64,000 nt of DNA from Flintibacter faecis (GTDB taxonomy: Bacteria; Bacillota; Clostridia; Oscillospirales; Oscillospiraceae): the NCBI RefSeq assembly GCF_014287875.1, contig NZ_JACOPN010000003.1:124001-188000 (forward strand), written 5' to 3'. Below, one piece after another: positions 8,283 to 17,440 of this stretch (its first letter is position 1; each line of letters starts with the position of its first letter). Below the pieces are notes generated by a model that was given only the letters and a program-made list of their open reading frames with translations, was not told the DNA's origin and ran no database searches. The position numbers were made by a program, and so were the translations under genes.

Positions 8283-9806
8283 TTACTTCGCCTGGGCGGC
8301 GGCCTTCTTCTTGGCCATCGCGGCCTTGAGCACCGGCCAGCAGAAGGTGAGCACAATGGCGATGAACAGCACACAGGACACGGGGCGGGTGACAAAGGTC
8401 GCCCAGCTGCCGTGGCTCATCACCAGGGCCCGGCGCATGTTGGACTCCAGCATGGAGCCCAGCAGCAGACCCAGCACAAAGGGGCCGTTGGGGAACTTGA
8501 ACACCTTCAGGAAGAAGCCCAGCACACCGGCGGCGAACATGACGCCCACGTCGAAGAAGGTGTTGTTCAGGGCGAAGGAGCCCACCACGCACAGGATGCA
8601 CACGGCGGTCCACACCGTGGGCTGAGACACGTTCAGCACCTTGGCGGAAATTTTGGCGGTGGCCAGACCGAAGATGAGGAATACCACGTTGGCCAGCAGC
8701 ATCAGGATCATGATGGTGGCGGTGAAGGTGACGTTCTCGGTGAACATCTTGATGCCGGGCTGCATGCCGTACATGGTCAGGGAGCCGATCAGGATGGCGG
8801 TGACCGCATCGCCGGGGATGCCCAGGGTCATCATGGTGGTCATAGCGCCGCCGATCACCGCATTATTGGCGGAGGAAGCCACAGCCAAACCCTCCAGAGA
8901 GCCCTTGCCGTACTCCTCGGGGTGTTTGCTCATCTTCTTGGCGTTGCCCCAGGAGATGATGGAGGCGATGTCGCCGCCGGCGGCGGGGATGGCGCCGATG
9001 ACCGTGCCCTCAACGGCACCGATCAGGGTGGGGATGGCCAGTTCCTTGGCCTGCTTGGCGGTGGGCAGCACCCGGCCCAGGGACAGGTTGACCTTGCGGG
9101 CCTCCAGCTCCGCCTCCTGCTCGGCCTTGCGGAAGGTGTAGATCTGATAGAACACCTCACCGATGCCGAACATGCCGATCATCACGGGGATGAAGGAGAT
9201 GCCGCCCAGCAGGGCCGTCTGGCCGAAGGTGAATCGTCTGATGGACAGGATGGGGTCCAGGCCCACGCAGGAGAGCAGAATGCCCGCCAGCCCCAGGATC
9301 AGGCCCTTCAGCACGCTTCCGTCAGACACGGCCACCATCATGGACAGGCCGAACAGGGCCAGCATGCAGTACTCCGGGGCATTGAAGGAGATGGTGAACC
9401 GGGCGATGGGGGTGGAGAACAGGATCAGGCAGAAGGTGGAGAAGATACCACCGATGAAGGAATAGATCACGTTGATGCCCAGGGCCAGTCCGCCCTTGCC
9501 CTGACGGTACAGGTTGTAGCCGTCAAAGGCCTGACAGATGGAGGCGGGGGTACCGGGGGTGTTCACCAGAATGGCGGAGATGCCTCCGGCGAAAATGGCG
9601 GCGTTCCACAGGCCCATCAGCATGGCAAAACCGTCGGAGGGCGCAAACCAGAAGGTGATGGGAGTCATGATGGCAATACCCATGGTGGCCGACAGGCCGG
9701 GCAGAGCGCCGATGATGGTGCCGATGCACACACCAATGGCCAGAAACAGCAGGACTGAGGGTTGTAGGCACGATTGCAGTGCACTGAACCAAACGTCAGC
9801 AGTCAT
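8283..9806 (-). CDS. tctA: Tripartite tricarboxylate transporter large permease
   Basis: A 507-aa polytopic protein of the TctA family with about 10-12 hydrophobic segments. The diagnostic glycine-rich stretches are GALPGLSATMGIA near residue 33 and PGTPAS near 82, plus the internal repeat GAIPAAGGDIAS. It forms the Na+/H+-driven translocation channel with TctB and receives solute from the TctC binding protein encoded upstream. The substrate is predicted to be a carboxylate or sugar acid because the operon encodes keto-acid aldolases and kinases. Confidence 0.93.
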   Translation of the reverse strand: MTADVWFSALQSCLQPSVLLFLAIGVCIGTIIGALPGLSATMGIAIMTPITFWFAPSDGFAMLMGLWNAAIFAGGISAILVNTPGTPASICQAFDGYNLYRQGKGGLALGINVIYSFIGGIFSTFCLILFSTPIARFTISFNAPEYCMLALFGLSMMVAVSDGSVLKGLILGLAGILLSCVGLDPILSIRRFTFGQTALLGGISFIPVMIGMFGIGEVFYQIYTFRKAEQEAELEARKVNLSLGRVLPTAKQAKELAIPTLIGAVEGTVIGAIPAAGGDIASIISWGNAKKMSKHPEEYGKGSLEGLAVASSANNAVIGGAMTTMMTLGIPGDAVTAILIGSLTMYGMQPGIKMFTENVTFTATIMILMLLANVVFLIFGLATAKISAKVLNVSQPTVWTAVCILCVVGSFALNNTFFDVGVMFAAGVLGFFLKVFKFPNGPFVLGLLLGSMLESNMRRALVMSHGSWATFVTRPVSCVLFIAIVLTFCWPVLKAAMAKKKAAAQAK

Positions 9807-9821
9807 TGAACTTCATCTCCT

Positions 9822-10286
9822 TTAACGATTGAACTGGACGGAAAATCCGACCACAAACGCGGCGTAGATAAACGCAGTGAAAACCACGGTATAGATGATG
9901 TTATACTTCAGCTTCCGGCCAAACACTGCGTTCAGCCCAAAGCAGACCAGGGCGACACAGACGATAAACTGATGGGTCGTGCGCCACAGGATGAAAAACA
10001 CGATCATGCTCAGAGCGGCCAGCCCCAAGCGCTTTAAGTTGAATTTGATCTCAGGGTCCACCTGAAAATACTGTACGCTGCCCTTTTGCAGCAGCCCGCG
10101 GATAAACAAAATGGTGCCCAGGATGCCCACGGCAAAGCCCAGCAGCACCGGGAAGAAGCCCGCACCGGGCACGCCGTCAGAGGACTGGGCGTTCCAGCGC
10201 ATGGTGTCCTCCAACAGGACGTAGATGGCAACGGAATAACCGAACACGGCCGTAATGAGGCCGGGGATCGTATCGCCTTTATGCAT
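9822..10286 (-). CDS. tctB: Tripartite tricarboxylate transporter small permease
   Basis: A 154-aa TctB-type protein with four predicted membrane helices. MHKGDTIPGL precedes helix 1, and the PGAGFFPVLLG motif near residue 47 is typical of the family. I chose the ATG at 10286, which follows GGAGGTTTCCCC, over a longer frame to 10328 that would run into the upstream hairpin. It lies 15 bp before tctA. Confidence 0.88.
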   Translation of the reverse strand: MHKGDTIPGLITAVFGYSVAIYVLLEDTMRWNAQSSDGVPGAGFFPVLLGFAVGILGTILFIRGLLQKGSVQYFQVDPEIKFNLKRLGLAALSMIVFFILWRTTHQFIVCVALVCFGLNAVFGRKLKYNIIYTVVFTAFIYAAFVVGFSVQFNR

Positions 10287-10314
10287 GGGGAAACCTCCTA
10301 ACTCATGGTAGAAG

Positions 10315-10352
10315 AAAGCCGCGCTCACGCCCGAGGGCCTGAGCGCGGCTTT
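10315..10352 (-). terminator. Intercistronic stem-loop downstream of tctC
   Basis: A 13-bp stem (AAAGCCGCGCTCA and its complement) is followed by TTTCTTCT on the minus strand. It probably acts as a partial terminator or stabiliser, giving excess binding protein over permease. Confidence 0.6.
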
Positions 10353-10362
10353 GGTCGTTCAT

Positions 10363-11376
10363 TTAGGCAATGCCAAGTTCAGGGATCAGTTCGCTGTAGT
10401 AAGCCAGCTCCTCAGAGGCCTTCTGGTCCATGTCAGAGCCGCTCAGATAGGCGTGCTCATAGCCCCGGTCGGCCAGGGTCTTCTTCACGGAGTCAGAGTT
10501 GATGGCGGTCTCGGAGGCCTTCTCCAGAATGTCGATCACAGCCTGAGGGGTGTCCTTGGGAACAGCGAAGCCGCCCCAGCCCTGGATGGTGATGTCGATG
10601 CCCAGCTCCTGGGCGGTGGGCACGTCGGGAACCACAGAGGAGCGGCTCTCGCCCAGGACGCACAGGACCTTGAAGTCGCCGGAGTCCACGTTGTTCTTTA
10701 CCTCAGAGGGGCTGACGGTGACGGCCTGGATGTTGCCGCCCAGCAGGGCAGCCACAGCGGGGGCAGCGCCGTCGAAGGGCACGTGGGTGAACTGAACGCC
10801 GCACTCCTTCTCAATGGAGGCAGCGGCGATGTGCCAGATGGAGCCGGTGCCGGAGTTGCCCACCTGGATCTCGCCGGGGTGCTCCTTGGCGTAGTTGACG
10901 AAGTCCTCGAAGGTGTCCCAGGGGGCATCGGCCCGGACGGTGACAGCGGCGGGGATGGTCATGGCACGGCCGATGAAGCGGAAGTCATCGGTGGACAGGT
11001 CGGTGAAGCCCAGGGCCTTCAGCATGGTGGACTCCACGGGCATGTAGGCGATGGTGTAGCCGTCGGGGTTGGAGTTGCGCACCTGCTCCAGGCCGATGGC
11101 ACCGGAAGCACCGGTGACGTTGGAGACCACGATGCTGGTGCCCAGGGACTGCTCCAGCTCAGAGGCATAGATGCGGGCCACGGTGTCGGATGCGCCGCCG
11201 GCGGAGTAGGGCACGATCAGGGACACCTGCTTGTTGCCGGGGAAGTCCACGGTCTCGGCGCTGCTGGAGCCGCCGGAGCTGGCGCTGCCGCTGGCAGCGG
11301 GGGTCTTGCTTCCGCCGCAGGCGACCAGAGTCAGGCTCATGGCAGCGGCAAGGGCAAGGGCTAAGATTTTTTTCAT
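10363..11376 (-). CDS. tctC: Bug-family solute-binding lipoprotein of the TTT transporter
   Basis: A 337-aa extracytoplasmic binding protein. The lipoprotein signal ends in LTLVACGG and is followed by a serine/glycine linker. The mature domain has the Bug-family signatures VSLIVPYSAGGASDTVAR and NVTGASGAIG, which contact the carboxylate ligand. It is the second gene of the operon, 68 bp after the DapA-family gene. An efficient stem-loop follows it, as expected for an abundant binding protein. The ligand is not known. Confidence 0.93.
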   Translation of the reverse strand: MKKILALALAAAMSLTLVACGGSKTPAASGSASSGGSSSAETVDFPGNKQVSLIVPYSAGGASDTVARIYASELEQSLGTSIVVSNVTGASGAIGLEQVRNSNPDGYTIAYMPVESTMLKALGFTDLSTDDFRFIGRAMTIPAAVTVRADAPWDTFEDFVNYAKEHPGEIQVGNSGTGSIWHIAAASIEKECGVQFTHVPFDGAAPAVAALLGGNIQAVTVSPSEVKNNVDSGDFKVLCVLGESRSSVVPDVPTAQELGIDITIQGWGGFAVPKDTPQAVIDILEKASETAINSDSVKKTLADRGYEHAYLSGSDMDQKASEELAYYSELIPELGIA

Positions 11377-11444
11377 TTCTTATATCCTTCTTTCCTTGAT
11401 TTATTTCACGCCGTTCAGCGTTGAAACACAAATTAAGTAAAGGC

Positions 11445-12329
11445 TTACAGGTAGGGGGCCACGGTCTCCTTCAGCTTGGCCACGTCGGCCTCATCCAGGT
11501 CCATCAGGGGCTTTCTCATGTGGCCGCCGGGGACGCCCCGGAAGGTGAGGATGTTCTTGAAGATAGACATATCGCCGCCGAACTGCATGACCTTCACCAG
11601 CTTGGTGGCCTCCACCTGGGCCTTGCGGGCGGCGGCCAGGTCGCCGGACTGGAAGGCCTTGTACACGTTCACAAACGCCTCGGGGAAGGGGCCGGAGCAG
11701 CCGGACACCACGCCGTCGCAGCCACAGGCCAGACAGGGCAGGAACAGGTCGTCCGCACCGGGCACCACGGAGAAGTTGCCGCCCCGCACATGGAGATAGT
11801 CGTTGATGCGGCGCATGTCCGCAAAGCTGTACTTCACGCCCACCACGTTCTTGCACGCGGCAGCGATCTTCTCCATGGTCTCGGCGGACACGTCGTTGTG
11901 CGCCAGCTGGGGGATCACATAGACATAGACGGGGAAGTCCTCGGGCAGGGCGGCGCACACCGTCTTGTAGTACTCCACCATGGCCTTCTCGTCCACCGTG
12001 AAATAGCTGGGCGTGACTACGCCCACGCCGTCGGCGCCGATCTTCTGGGCGTGCTGGGCCAGTCGGATGGTCTCGTCCTGGTCCATGGCACCCACATGGA
12101 TGAACACGGTGACGCGCCCGGCGGCCTTCTTCACCACCGTCTCGGCCACCAGTTCCCGCTCCTCGGCACTCATGAGATACATCTCGCCGGTGGTGCCGCA
12201 GGGATACAGACACTGCACGCCCTTCTGGATCAGGTACTCCGTCTGGGCCTCCAGCGCAGCAACATCCACCTTGTTGTCCGCGGTGAAGGGAGTGGTCATA
12301 GCAGTGATCACGCCGTACAACTTTTTCAT
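11445..12329 (-). CDS. DapA/NanA/KDG-type pyruvate aldolase
   Basis: This 294-aa protein belongs to the dihydrodipicolinate synthase superfamily of class I aldolases/dehydratases. GTTGE at 45-49 binds the pyruvyl carboxylate, Y137 lies in VYVYVIP, and K166 in VVGVKYS forms the Schiff base. As first gene of a sugar-acid operon it is more likely a keto-deoxy-sugar-acid aldolase or dehydratase than the lysine-pathway DapA. The ATG at 12329 follows AAGGAGGAG. Its product aldehyde or ketose may be the DhaK/DhaL substrate (inference). Confidence 0.88.
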   Translation of the reverse strand: MKKLYGVITAMTTPFTADNKVDVAALEAQTEYLIQKGVQCLYPCGTTGEMYLMSAEERELVAETVVKKAAGRVTVFIHVGAMDQDETIRLAQHAQKIGADGVGVVTPSYFTVDEKAMVEYYKTVCAALPEDFPVYVYVIPQLAHNDVSAETMEKIAAACKNVVGVKYSFADMRRINDYLHVRGGNFSVVPGADDLFLPCLACGCDGVVSGCSGPFPEAFVNVYKAFQSGDLAAARKAQVEATKLVKVMQFGGDMSIFKNILTFRGVPGGHMRKPLMDLDEADVAKLKETVAPYL

Positions 12330-12360
12330 CGGAAACTCCTCCTTCGTTTCCCGGGCATTC

Positions 12361-12377
12361 GTTCAGTATCGCTGAAC
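12361..12377. promoter_or_regulatory. Candidate IclR operator in the aldolase-operon leader
   Basis: A perfect inverted repeat GTTCAG-N5-CTGAAC lies about 25-41 bases downstream of the predicted aldolase-operon start site. The position fits repression by blocking RNA polymerase. Confidence 0.45.
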
Positions 12378-12408
12378 TATCGTTCGGGTAAACCGTTTTT
12401 TCAAGCGC

Positions 12409-12437
12409 ATTTTAGCACGACCATCGTAGGATGTCAA
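12409..12437 (-). promoter_or_regulatory. Sigma-A promoter of the sugar-acid operon
   Basis: On the minus strand TTGACA (12432-12437) is 17 bp from TAAAAT (12409-12414). This is close to consensus and about 80 bp upstream of the aldolase ATG. Confidence 0.75.
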
Positions 12438-12487
12438 CAGCTTTTTTCTTATTTTATACAATATTGCTCCGACTTTTTTCTTCCCTG

Positions 12488-12516
12488 TTGACATTCCGAC
12501 GAATGCACGTTAGGAT
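12488..12516 (+). promoter_or_regulatory. Sigma-A promoter of iclR with an embedded inverted repeat
   Basis: TTGACA (12488-12493), 17 bp, then TAGGAT (12511-12516). An inverted repeat CATTC-CGAC-GAATG (12492-12505) overlaps the -35 and spacer, suggesting autorepression by IclR. Confidence 0.65.
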
Positions 12517-12603
12517 AGTAACTGTATTACTGTGTCTGTGTTTTGTCCGCTCTCCCCGGCATGGCGGACTGTGTTTGAATTTGAAGAGAAGGATCGTTGT
12601 ACC

Positions 12604-13428
12604 ATGTCTGATAAACGAGAAAGCGTATCATCCCCAGCCGGAGCCAGAGTCACCGCCACCGCCAAGGCTCTGCGGGTGCTGGACTGCTTCACCCCCACCC
12701 AGCCGGAGCTCTCCCTGGCCCAGATCAGCCGCATTCTGAATATGCCCAAGAGCACCCTGCTCAACCAGCTGCGCACCCTGGAGGAGGCTGGCTTTCTGGG
12801 CAAGAGCCCGGAGAACCAGACCTACCGCCTGGGCCATAAGATCATGGAGCTGAGCTATTGCGCCCATGCGGCCATGCCTGTCATCCAATATGCGGTTCCG
12901 GTGATGGAGGACCTTCAGGTGTCCACCGGAGAGATCATCTACCTCACCTCCCACATCGGCGGTCAGGTATTCTATCTGGAGTGCGTCTACCCCAGCCGCC
13001 GCTCGGTGGCCTATTCTGTATCAGGCAAGACCCTGCCCATGCACTGCACCGGCTGCGGCAAGGCCATGCTCAGTCAGATGCCCACGGAACAGGTAGAGGC
13101 CATCATCCAAAAACATGGCCTTCCCTCCTTCACCCAGAACACCATCACCGACCACGATGCCCTGATGGAACAGCTGGCGGTCTGCCGCCGCCGGGGCTAT
13201 GCCCTGGACAACGAGGAGGAGACCATGGGGGTCAAATGCGTGGCCATGGCCATCCGCACCAGCCGTGGGGACGTGGCCGGGGCCCTTAGCATCTCCGGCT
13301 CTACCCTGTCCATCCGAAACGAGAACATCCCCCAGTACGCCGAGCTTCTCTCCCGGGCCTGCAACGCCCTGTCCCCCTACGCCCGGATGATGCCCGCTAT
13401 TTTGTATCAGAACCAAAACACATTGTAA
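12604..13428 (+). CDS. IclR-family transcriptional regulator
   Basis: A 274-aa regulator with an N-terminal winged helix (about 18-80: ALRVLDCF, LAQISRILNMPKSTLLNQL, LGHKIMEL) and an IclR effector domain (about 90-265) with the typical MHCTGCGKAMLS segment. It is divergent from the sugar-acid operon and shares its intergenic region, so it is the likely local repressor. The effector is probably a pathway keto-acid. The ATG at 12604 was preferred over upstream in-frame codons, because those would lie within 16 bp of the predicted -10. Confidence 0.92.
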   Translation: MSDKRESVSSPAGARVTATAKALRVLDCFTPTQPELSLAQISRILNMPKSTLLNQLRTLEEAGFLGKSPENQTYRLGHKIMELSYCAHAAMPVIQYAVPVMEDLQVSTGEIIYLTSHIGGQVFYLECVYPSRRSVAYSVSGKTLPMHCTGCGKAMLSQMPTEQVEAIIQKHGLPSFTQNTITDHDALMEQLAVCRRRGYALDNEEETMGVKCVAMAIRTSRGDVAGALSISGSTLSIRNENIPQYAELLSRACNALSPYARMMPAILYQNQNTL

Positions 13429-13449
13429 CGCCCGTCCCAGGGCGAAAAA

Positions 13450-13488
13450 GGGCGGATACGGCCTGACGATGCAGCGCCGTATCCGCCC
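13450..13488 (-). terminator. Terminator of the Tad-kinase operon
   Basis: A perfect 13-bp stem (GGGCGGATACGGC and its complement) is followed on the minus strand by TTTTT. It ends the 20-kb minus-strand operon. Confidence 0.75.
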
Positions 13489-13501
13489 TCGCATATATGA
13501 C

Positions 13502-13533
13502 AGCCCCCCTCAGCCTGCGGGCCGAGGGGGGCT
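13502..13533 (+). terminator. Terminator of iclR
   Basis: A 10-bp stem (AGCCCCCCTC and its complement) is followed on the plus strand by TATTTTGGCTATTTT. Confidence 0.7.
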
Positions 13534-13546
13534 TATTTTGGCTATT

Positions 13547-16500
13547 TTATCCTTCCGTCTGCTTTACCATCTGGTCAAGGCGGGCCATCATAGCGGCCAC
13601 TTCGGCCCGGGTGGCAACGCCCTGGGGGTCCATGATGCCGTCGCCCTTGCCGCTGAGCAGACCCACGGCGCTGGCCCAGGACATGGCCTCCTGGGCATAG
13701 GCGCTGATCTGGTCCGCGTCCACAAAGCCGCTCAGGTCGGCCCGCTCCGGGGTCTCCAGCCCCAAGTACTGGGCATAGCGCATCATAATGACCGCCAGCT
13801 GATCCCGCTGCACGTCCTCGTCAGGGCCGAATTCGCCCTGGCCGAAGCCGGAGATGATCTGGTTCTGAGATGCCCAGCAGGTGGCCTTGGCGTAGTAAGT
13901 GCCCTCCTCCACGTCGGAGAACACGCAGCCCTCAAACACGGGCTTGCCGCACATGCCGTGGAGGATAGTCACGATCATCCCCCGGGAGGTGTTGCCATAG
14001 GGGGAGAAGGTGGTGGCGGAGGTGCCCGCCATCAGGCCGTTCTGCTGAACATACTTCACCGCGTCCACGAACCAGGCGCCCTGGGGCACGTCCTCAAAGG
14101 GTTGGCCCTCCGCCGCCTGGATGATCTTCACGAAGGAGCCGCTGACCCGGGCCCCGCCGGTGGGCATGACAAAGGTATACTTGCCGCCGCCGATGTCCGT
14201 CAGGGTCAGGTCATCGCCGTTCTTTCCGGTGGCGGTGAGCTTGTCCAGACGATAGCCCGCATCGGGGGTGACGGTCACGGTGACCAGCTTGCCCTTGGCC
14301 GCCGTCTTGGGCGTGACGGTGATGGTCCCGTTGGGGGCCTGGCTCACGCCGGCGTCAAAGCCCTTGGAGGTGCCGGAGGAGGAACCGCCGCCGCCACCGC
14401 CGGAGGAGCCGCCGCCGCTGGTGTTGGCCTTATACACCTGAGCCGTCTTTTTCAGGGGGCTGTTCAAATCGTTCTTGCCGCCGTGGCGGAACTCCGCGGC
14501 GATGGTGTGGCTGCCGCTGCCCGCCTTCTGGAAGGTCTGAGCGCGGATGGTGATCTTAGTACTGCCCTCTTCCGAGTCGTAGTCCTGGCCCTCCACCAGC
14601 TTCACGCCGTCCAGCCAGAAGTCCACAAAGTTGCCGTACTCACCCTTAGAACGGAACACCTGGCTCTGATAGACCGTGGTGTCCTGCACCCGATCCAGCA
14701 GCGCATATCCGTCCTGAACGTCGGTCTGGGCCTCCACGTTTTCGGCGGTGTTGTCCAGGATGCTCAGGTACAGGTGCGCCCGGTTGTTCGTGTCGCCGAT
14801 CAGGTCGCCGGTGTAGTTATAGTCCTGAGTGTACTTCTCGTTCACGGCATACTCCGCACTGATGCCGAAGCTATACTCGCCCGTGGTCTGGGGCACGCCA
14901 TACAGCTCGCCGTTCTCCCGGAAGATCATGCCCTCGGGCAGCTTGCCGCTGGTCTGCTTGATGGCCACACTCAGCCAGTCATACTCGTTGTTGGTCATGA
15001 TCAGCTGGCCGTAAGGCACATACTTGACCCCGTCGGGCAGGCCACCGCTGGTGATCTCCGGCTGGAAGGCCACACCGGTCAGCTCGATGACCACAGAATC
15101 CTGGCCCTCTGCGGTGATGGTCAGCTTGCCGCTGACTGCGCCGGGCTTGACGCTGCCGTCTGCGTTCCGCTCCGGCACCAGGCGGACCTTGGCAATGCCG
15201 TCGCTGGCTTCGTCAGAATCCTTGATACTCAGAGGGGCCAGGGTGTTGTTGCGCTCCCCGCCGATGGTCCAGAACTCGTCCAGCTGCACGTTCTGGGCAT
15301 CGGTAAGCTCCACCTTCAGGTTCGTCAGGTTCCCGCCGCCCACGTTGGCCAGGAAGATATCGTGGTGATAGTCATAGGCCTGGGTCAGGAACACGGTGCG
15401 CTTGGCCCCCTGGGAGCCGTTGATGCCGTTGACAAACAGCTTGCCGCTGGTGGCGGAGCTGTCCGTCTTTACCACGGTCACCCAGTAATTCTTCAGGTCC
15501 TTGCCGTTCTGGGCGGTGGCTACATACTGCACCGGGCCGTTGGAGAAGTCGTTCTCCGTCACGCCGCTCTCCTGCTGGATGCCCGTGCTTCCAATCTTTC
15601 CGGCGTAGATTTTTGCGCTGGGAATCTCTTGCCCATTCTGATAGTCATAGCCGGAAGGCGTAGAGAACATCAGCTTGATCTTGGACAAATCTACATCATC
15701 GGTGGTGAAAATGGTCTGATAGCCGTTGCTGTAATAGCTGTCGTTGTCATGGTTCATCACATAGTAGTGGCTGCTATCCGCAATACCGTCGGCTTGGAAA
15801 TAGGTATCTGCCGACAGGGGGCTCTTCTCCTCCCTATAGTCAGGGGTGGGCTGGCTGGTCGACTCTGTGGTGCGCACACAGAACTGGTGGACACCTCCAT
15901 AGATGTCGAACACGGTGAAGTTCACGCCCTTGCTGAAATCCGCCGTGAACTTGCCGTACTGCGAAGAACCGATAAACAGCTTCTCCTTCAGGTCGGGCTG
16001 GTTCGCCGCCTGGTCCAGGGTGGAATACAGGCCCTGCACGGCCTTCTGGATGTGGTCACACGTACCCTGATAGTTGGTTGTACCACTTTTATATACCAGC
16101 ATCAGGGCATAAGTGTCCTCTGCCGCATACCCAGTCTTCACGGGGAGGAGAAACACTTCTCTTCCGTCTTCCCAAAAGCTGCTTTTATTTGAGTCCCCTA
16201 CATCGGTATAGGGCTCCTGAGCGGTAAGAATACCAGCGGGGTAGAGGCTCATGCTATTGACCCTCAGAACCACGGTCTGGGGGAGGATACCGGCTACGGT
16301 CCCGTCGCTGCTTTTCAGCACCACGGTCAGTTCGACCTGGTCCTCGCTCTTTACGTCGATGCCAGCCGCATCGGTGCCCCAGATCTGCCCGGTGATCTCC
16401 TGGGCATTTTCCAGCGCTTCCTCTGTCTCATAAAGGCCCTGATACACGCTGGCGGTCTTTCCGTTGGCTTCGTATTGATCGCTGAAATCCATCTTCAGCT

Positions 16501-17440
16501 TCAGGCTCTCTGCGCTCCCGGCGGCGGGGCTCAGCCCCACTTTATAATAGCCGTCGGTCTTGATATCGCCGTAGCTGTTTTCGTTGTAATAAGAGCTGCT
16601 TTTTACCGACTCGGTGCCCGCCAGCACGTCCCACTGGAACATCTCGGTTTCTGGCACGGTCACGTTGACCTGATACAGCGTATTATTCCCCTTATCCAGC
16701 TGGAGGGCAGAGCCTACCAACAGGTCGATGTGAAAGCTGCCATATCTGTCGCTCAGGTCCATGGTGCCGCTCTGATCCAAAATCTGAAAATTATCGCTGC
16801 CATAGCTGCTGTATCCCCGGACCCAGGCCACTCGGTCACTGCTGGTCCCGTTATGTCTAATGCCGCTGAGCACGGCGCTGACCTGGACCTTTGTCAGCTG
16901 GGAGGGCAGATATTTGTTGGACAGGTTCAGATCTACATTCTTGACCTCTTTGGCCAGAGGCAGGCCGCCGCTGATCGGCATAGCTTCAGGCCCGTCGTTG
17001 GTAAAGGTCTTCTCCTCGGGATAGGCGGGGATATAGTCCTCTCCCACCCAGATGCCGATCTGGGTCAGTTTATTGGGGTCGGTGCTCTCTGAGAACACGC
17101 CAAAGGTATGCCCCCCCACGTCCACCGTGTCCTCCGGGTCCATGAACCAAACCTGCTGGGTCTGGCCGTCGTGGGTGAACTGGACCTCATAGGGGAAAAA
17201 GGCATCGGGCTCCAGCTCCAGGGTATAGCTGCCGTCGGCCTGGAACAGGTCATAGGGCTCCTGTCCCTCCTCGGCCCGGGCCTGATCGGTGCCCACGGTG
17301 ACATCCATGGTCCCCAGGTTAAAGACCACCTCGTCTTCTGGCTCCGGTTCGCTCTCTGCCGCCCATGTCGACACGGGCAGCACCGAGAGCAGCATGGCCG
17401 CCGTCAGCACCATGGCCAGGCTTTTTTTCCATTTGCTCAT
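13547..17440 (-). CDS. Giant SLH-domain surface protein (1297 aa)
   Basis: A secreted, wall-anchored protein. The Sec signal peptide covers residues 1 to about 28 (ends STWAAES). A long beta-rich ectodomain contains a putative Ig domain around residues 805-880 (KLPEGMIFRENGELYGVPQT). A Gly/Ser linker (about 1045-1062) precedes a Big-type repeat (NGTITVTPKTAAKGKLVTVTV). Three SLH repeats (about 1130-1290) bind wall polymer. It is the last gene of the Tad-kinase operon and overlaps the kinase stop by four bases (ATGA), so it is probably made together with the pilus. It may be an adhesin, a pilus-associated substrate, or a wall anchor for the machine. Confidence 0.88.
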   Translation of the reverse strand: MSKWKKSLAMVLTAAMLLSVLPVSTWAAESEPEPEDEVVFNLGTMDVTVGTDQARAEEGQEPYDLFQADGSYTLELEPDAFFPYEVQFTHDGQTQQVWFMDPEDTVDVGGHTFGVFSESTDPNKLTQIGIWVGEDYIPAYPEEKTFTNDGPEAMPISGGLPLAKEVKNVDLNLSNKYLPSQLTKVQVSAVLSGIRHNGTSSDRVAWVRGYSSYGSDNFQILDQSGTMDLSDRYGSFHIDLLVGSALQLDKGNNTLYQVNVTVPETEMFQWDVLAGTESVKSSSYYNENSYGDIKTDGYYKVGLSPAAGSAESLKLKMDFSDQYEANGKTASVYQGLYETEEALENAQEITGQIWGTDAAGIDVKSEDQVELTVVLKSSDGTVAGILPQTVVLRVNSMSLYPAGILTAQEPYTDVGDSNKSSFWEDGREVFLLPVKTGYAAEDTYALMLVYKSGTTNYQGTCDHIQKAVQGLYSTLDQAANQPDLKEKLFIGSSQYGKFTADFSKGVNFTVFDIYGGVHQFCVRTTESTSQPTPDYREEKSPLSADTYFQADGIADSSHYYVMNHDNDSYYSNGYQTIFTTDDVDLSKIKLMFSTPSGYDYQNGQEIPSAKIYAGKIGSTGIQQESGVTENDFSNGPVQYVATAQNGKDLKNYWVTVVKTDSSATSGKLFVNGINGSQGAKRTVFLTQAYDYHHDIFLANVGGGNLTNLKVELTDAQNVQLDEFWTIGGERNNTLAPLSIKDSDEASDGIAKVRLVPERNADGSVKPGAVSGKLTITAEGQDSVVIELTGVAFQPEITSGGLPDGVKYVPYGQLIMTNNEYDWLSVAIKQTSGKLPEGMIFRENGELYGVPQTTGEYSFGISAEYAVNEKYTQDYNYTGDLIGDTNNRAHLYLSILDNTAENVEAQTDVQDGYALLDRVQDTTVYQSQVFRSKGEYGNFVDFWLDGVKLVEGQDYDSEEGSTKITIRAQTFQKAGSGSHTIAAEFRHGGKNDLNSPLKKTAQVYKANTSGGGSSGGGGGGSSSGTSKGFDAGVSQAPNGTITVTPKTAAKGKLVTVTVTPDAGYRLDKLTATGKNGDDLTLTDIGGGKYTFVMPTGGARVSGSFVKIIQAAEGQPFEDVPQGAWFVDAVKYVQQNGLMAGTSATTFSPYGNTSRGMIVTILHGMCGKPVFEGCVFSDVEEGTYYAKATCWASQNQIISGFGQGEFGPDEDVQRDQLAVIMMRYAQYLGLETPERADLSGFVDADQISAYAQEAMSWASAVGLLSGKGDGIMDPQGVATRAEVAAMMARLDQMVKQTEG

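Noticed and set aside
13469..16192. A 907-codon plus-strand open frame
   Set aside because: Antisense to the SLH protein, with low-complexity composition and no RBS or domains.
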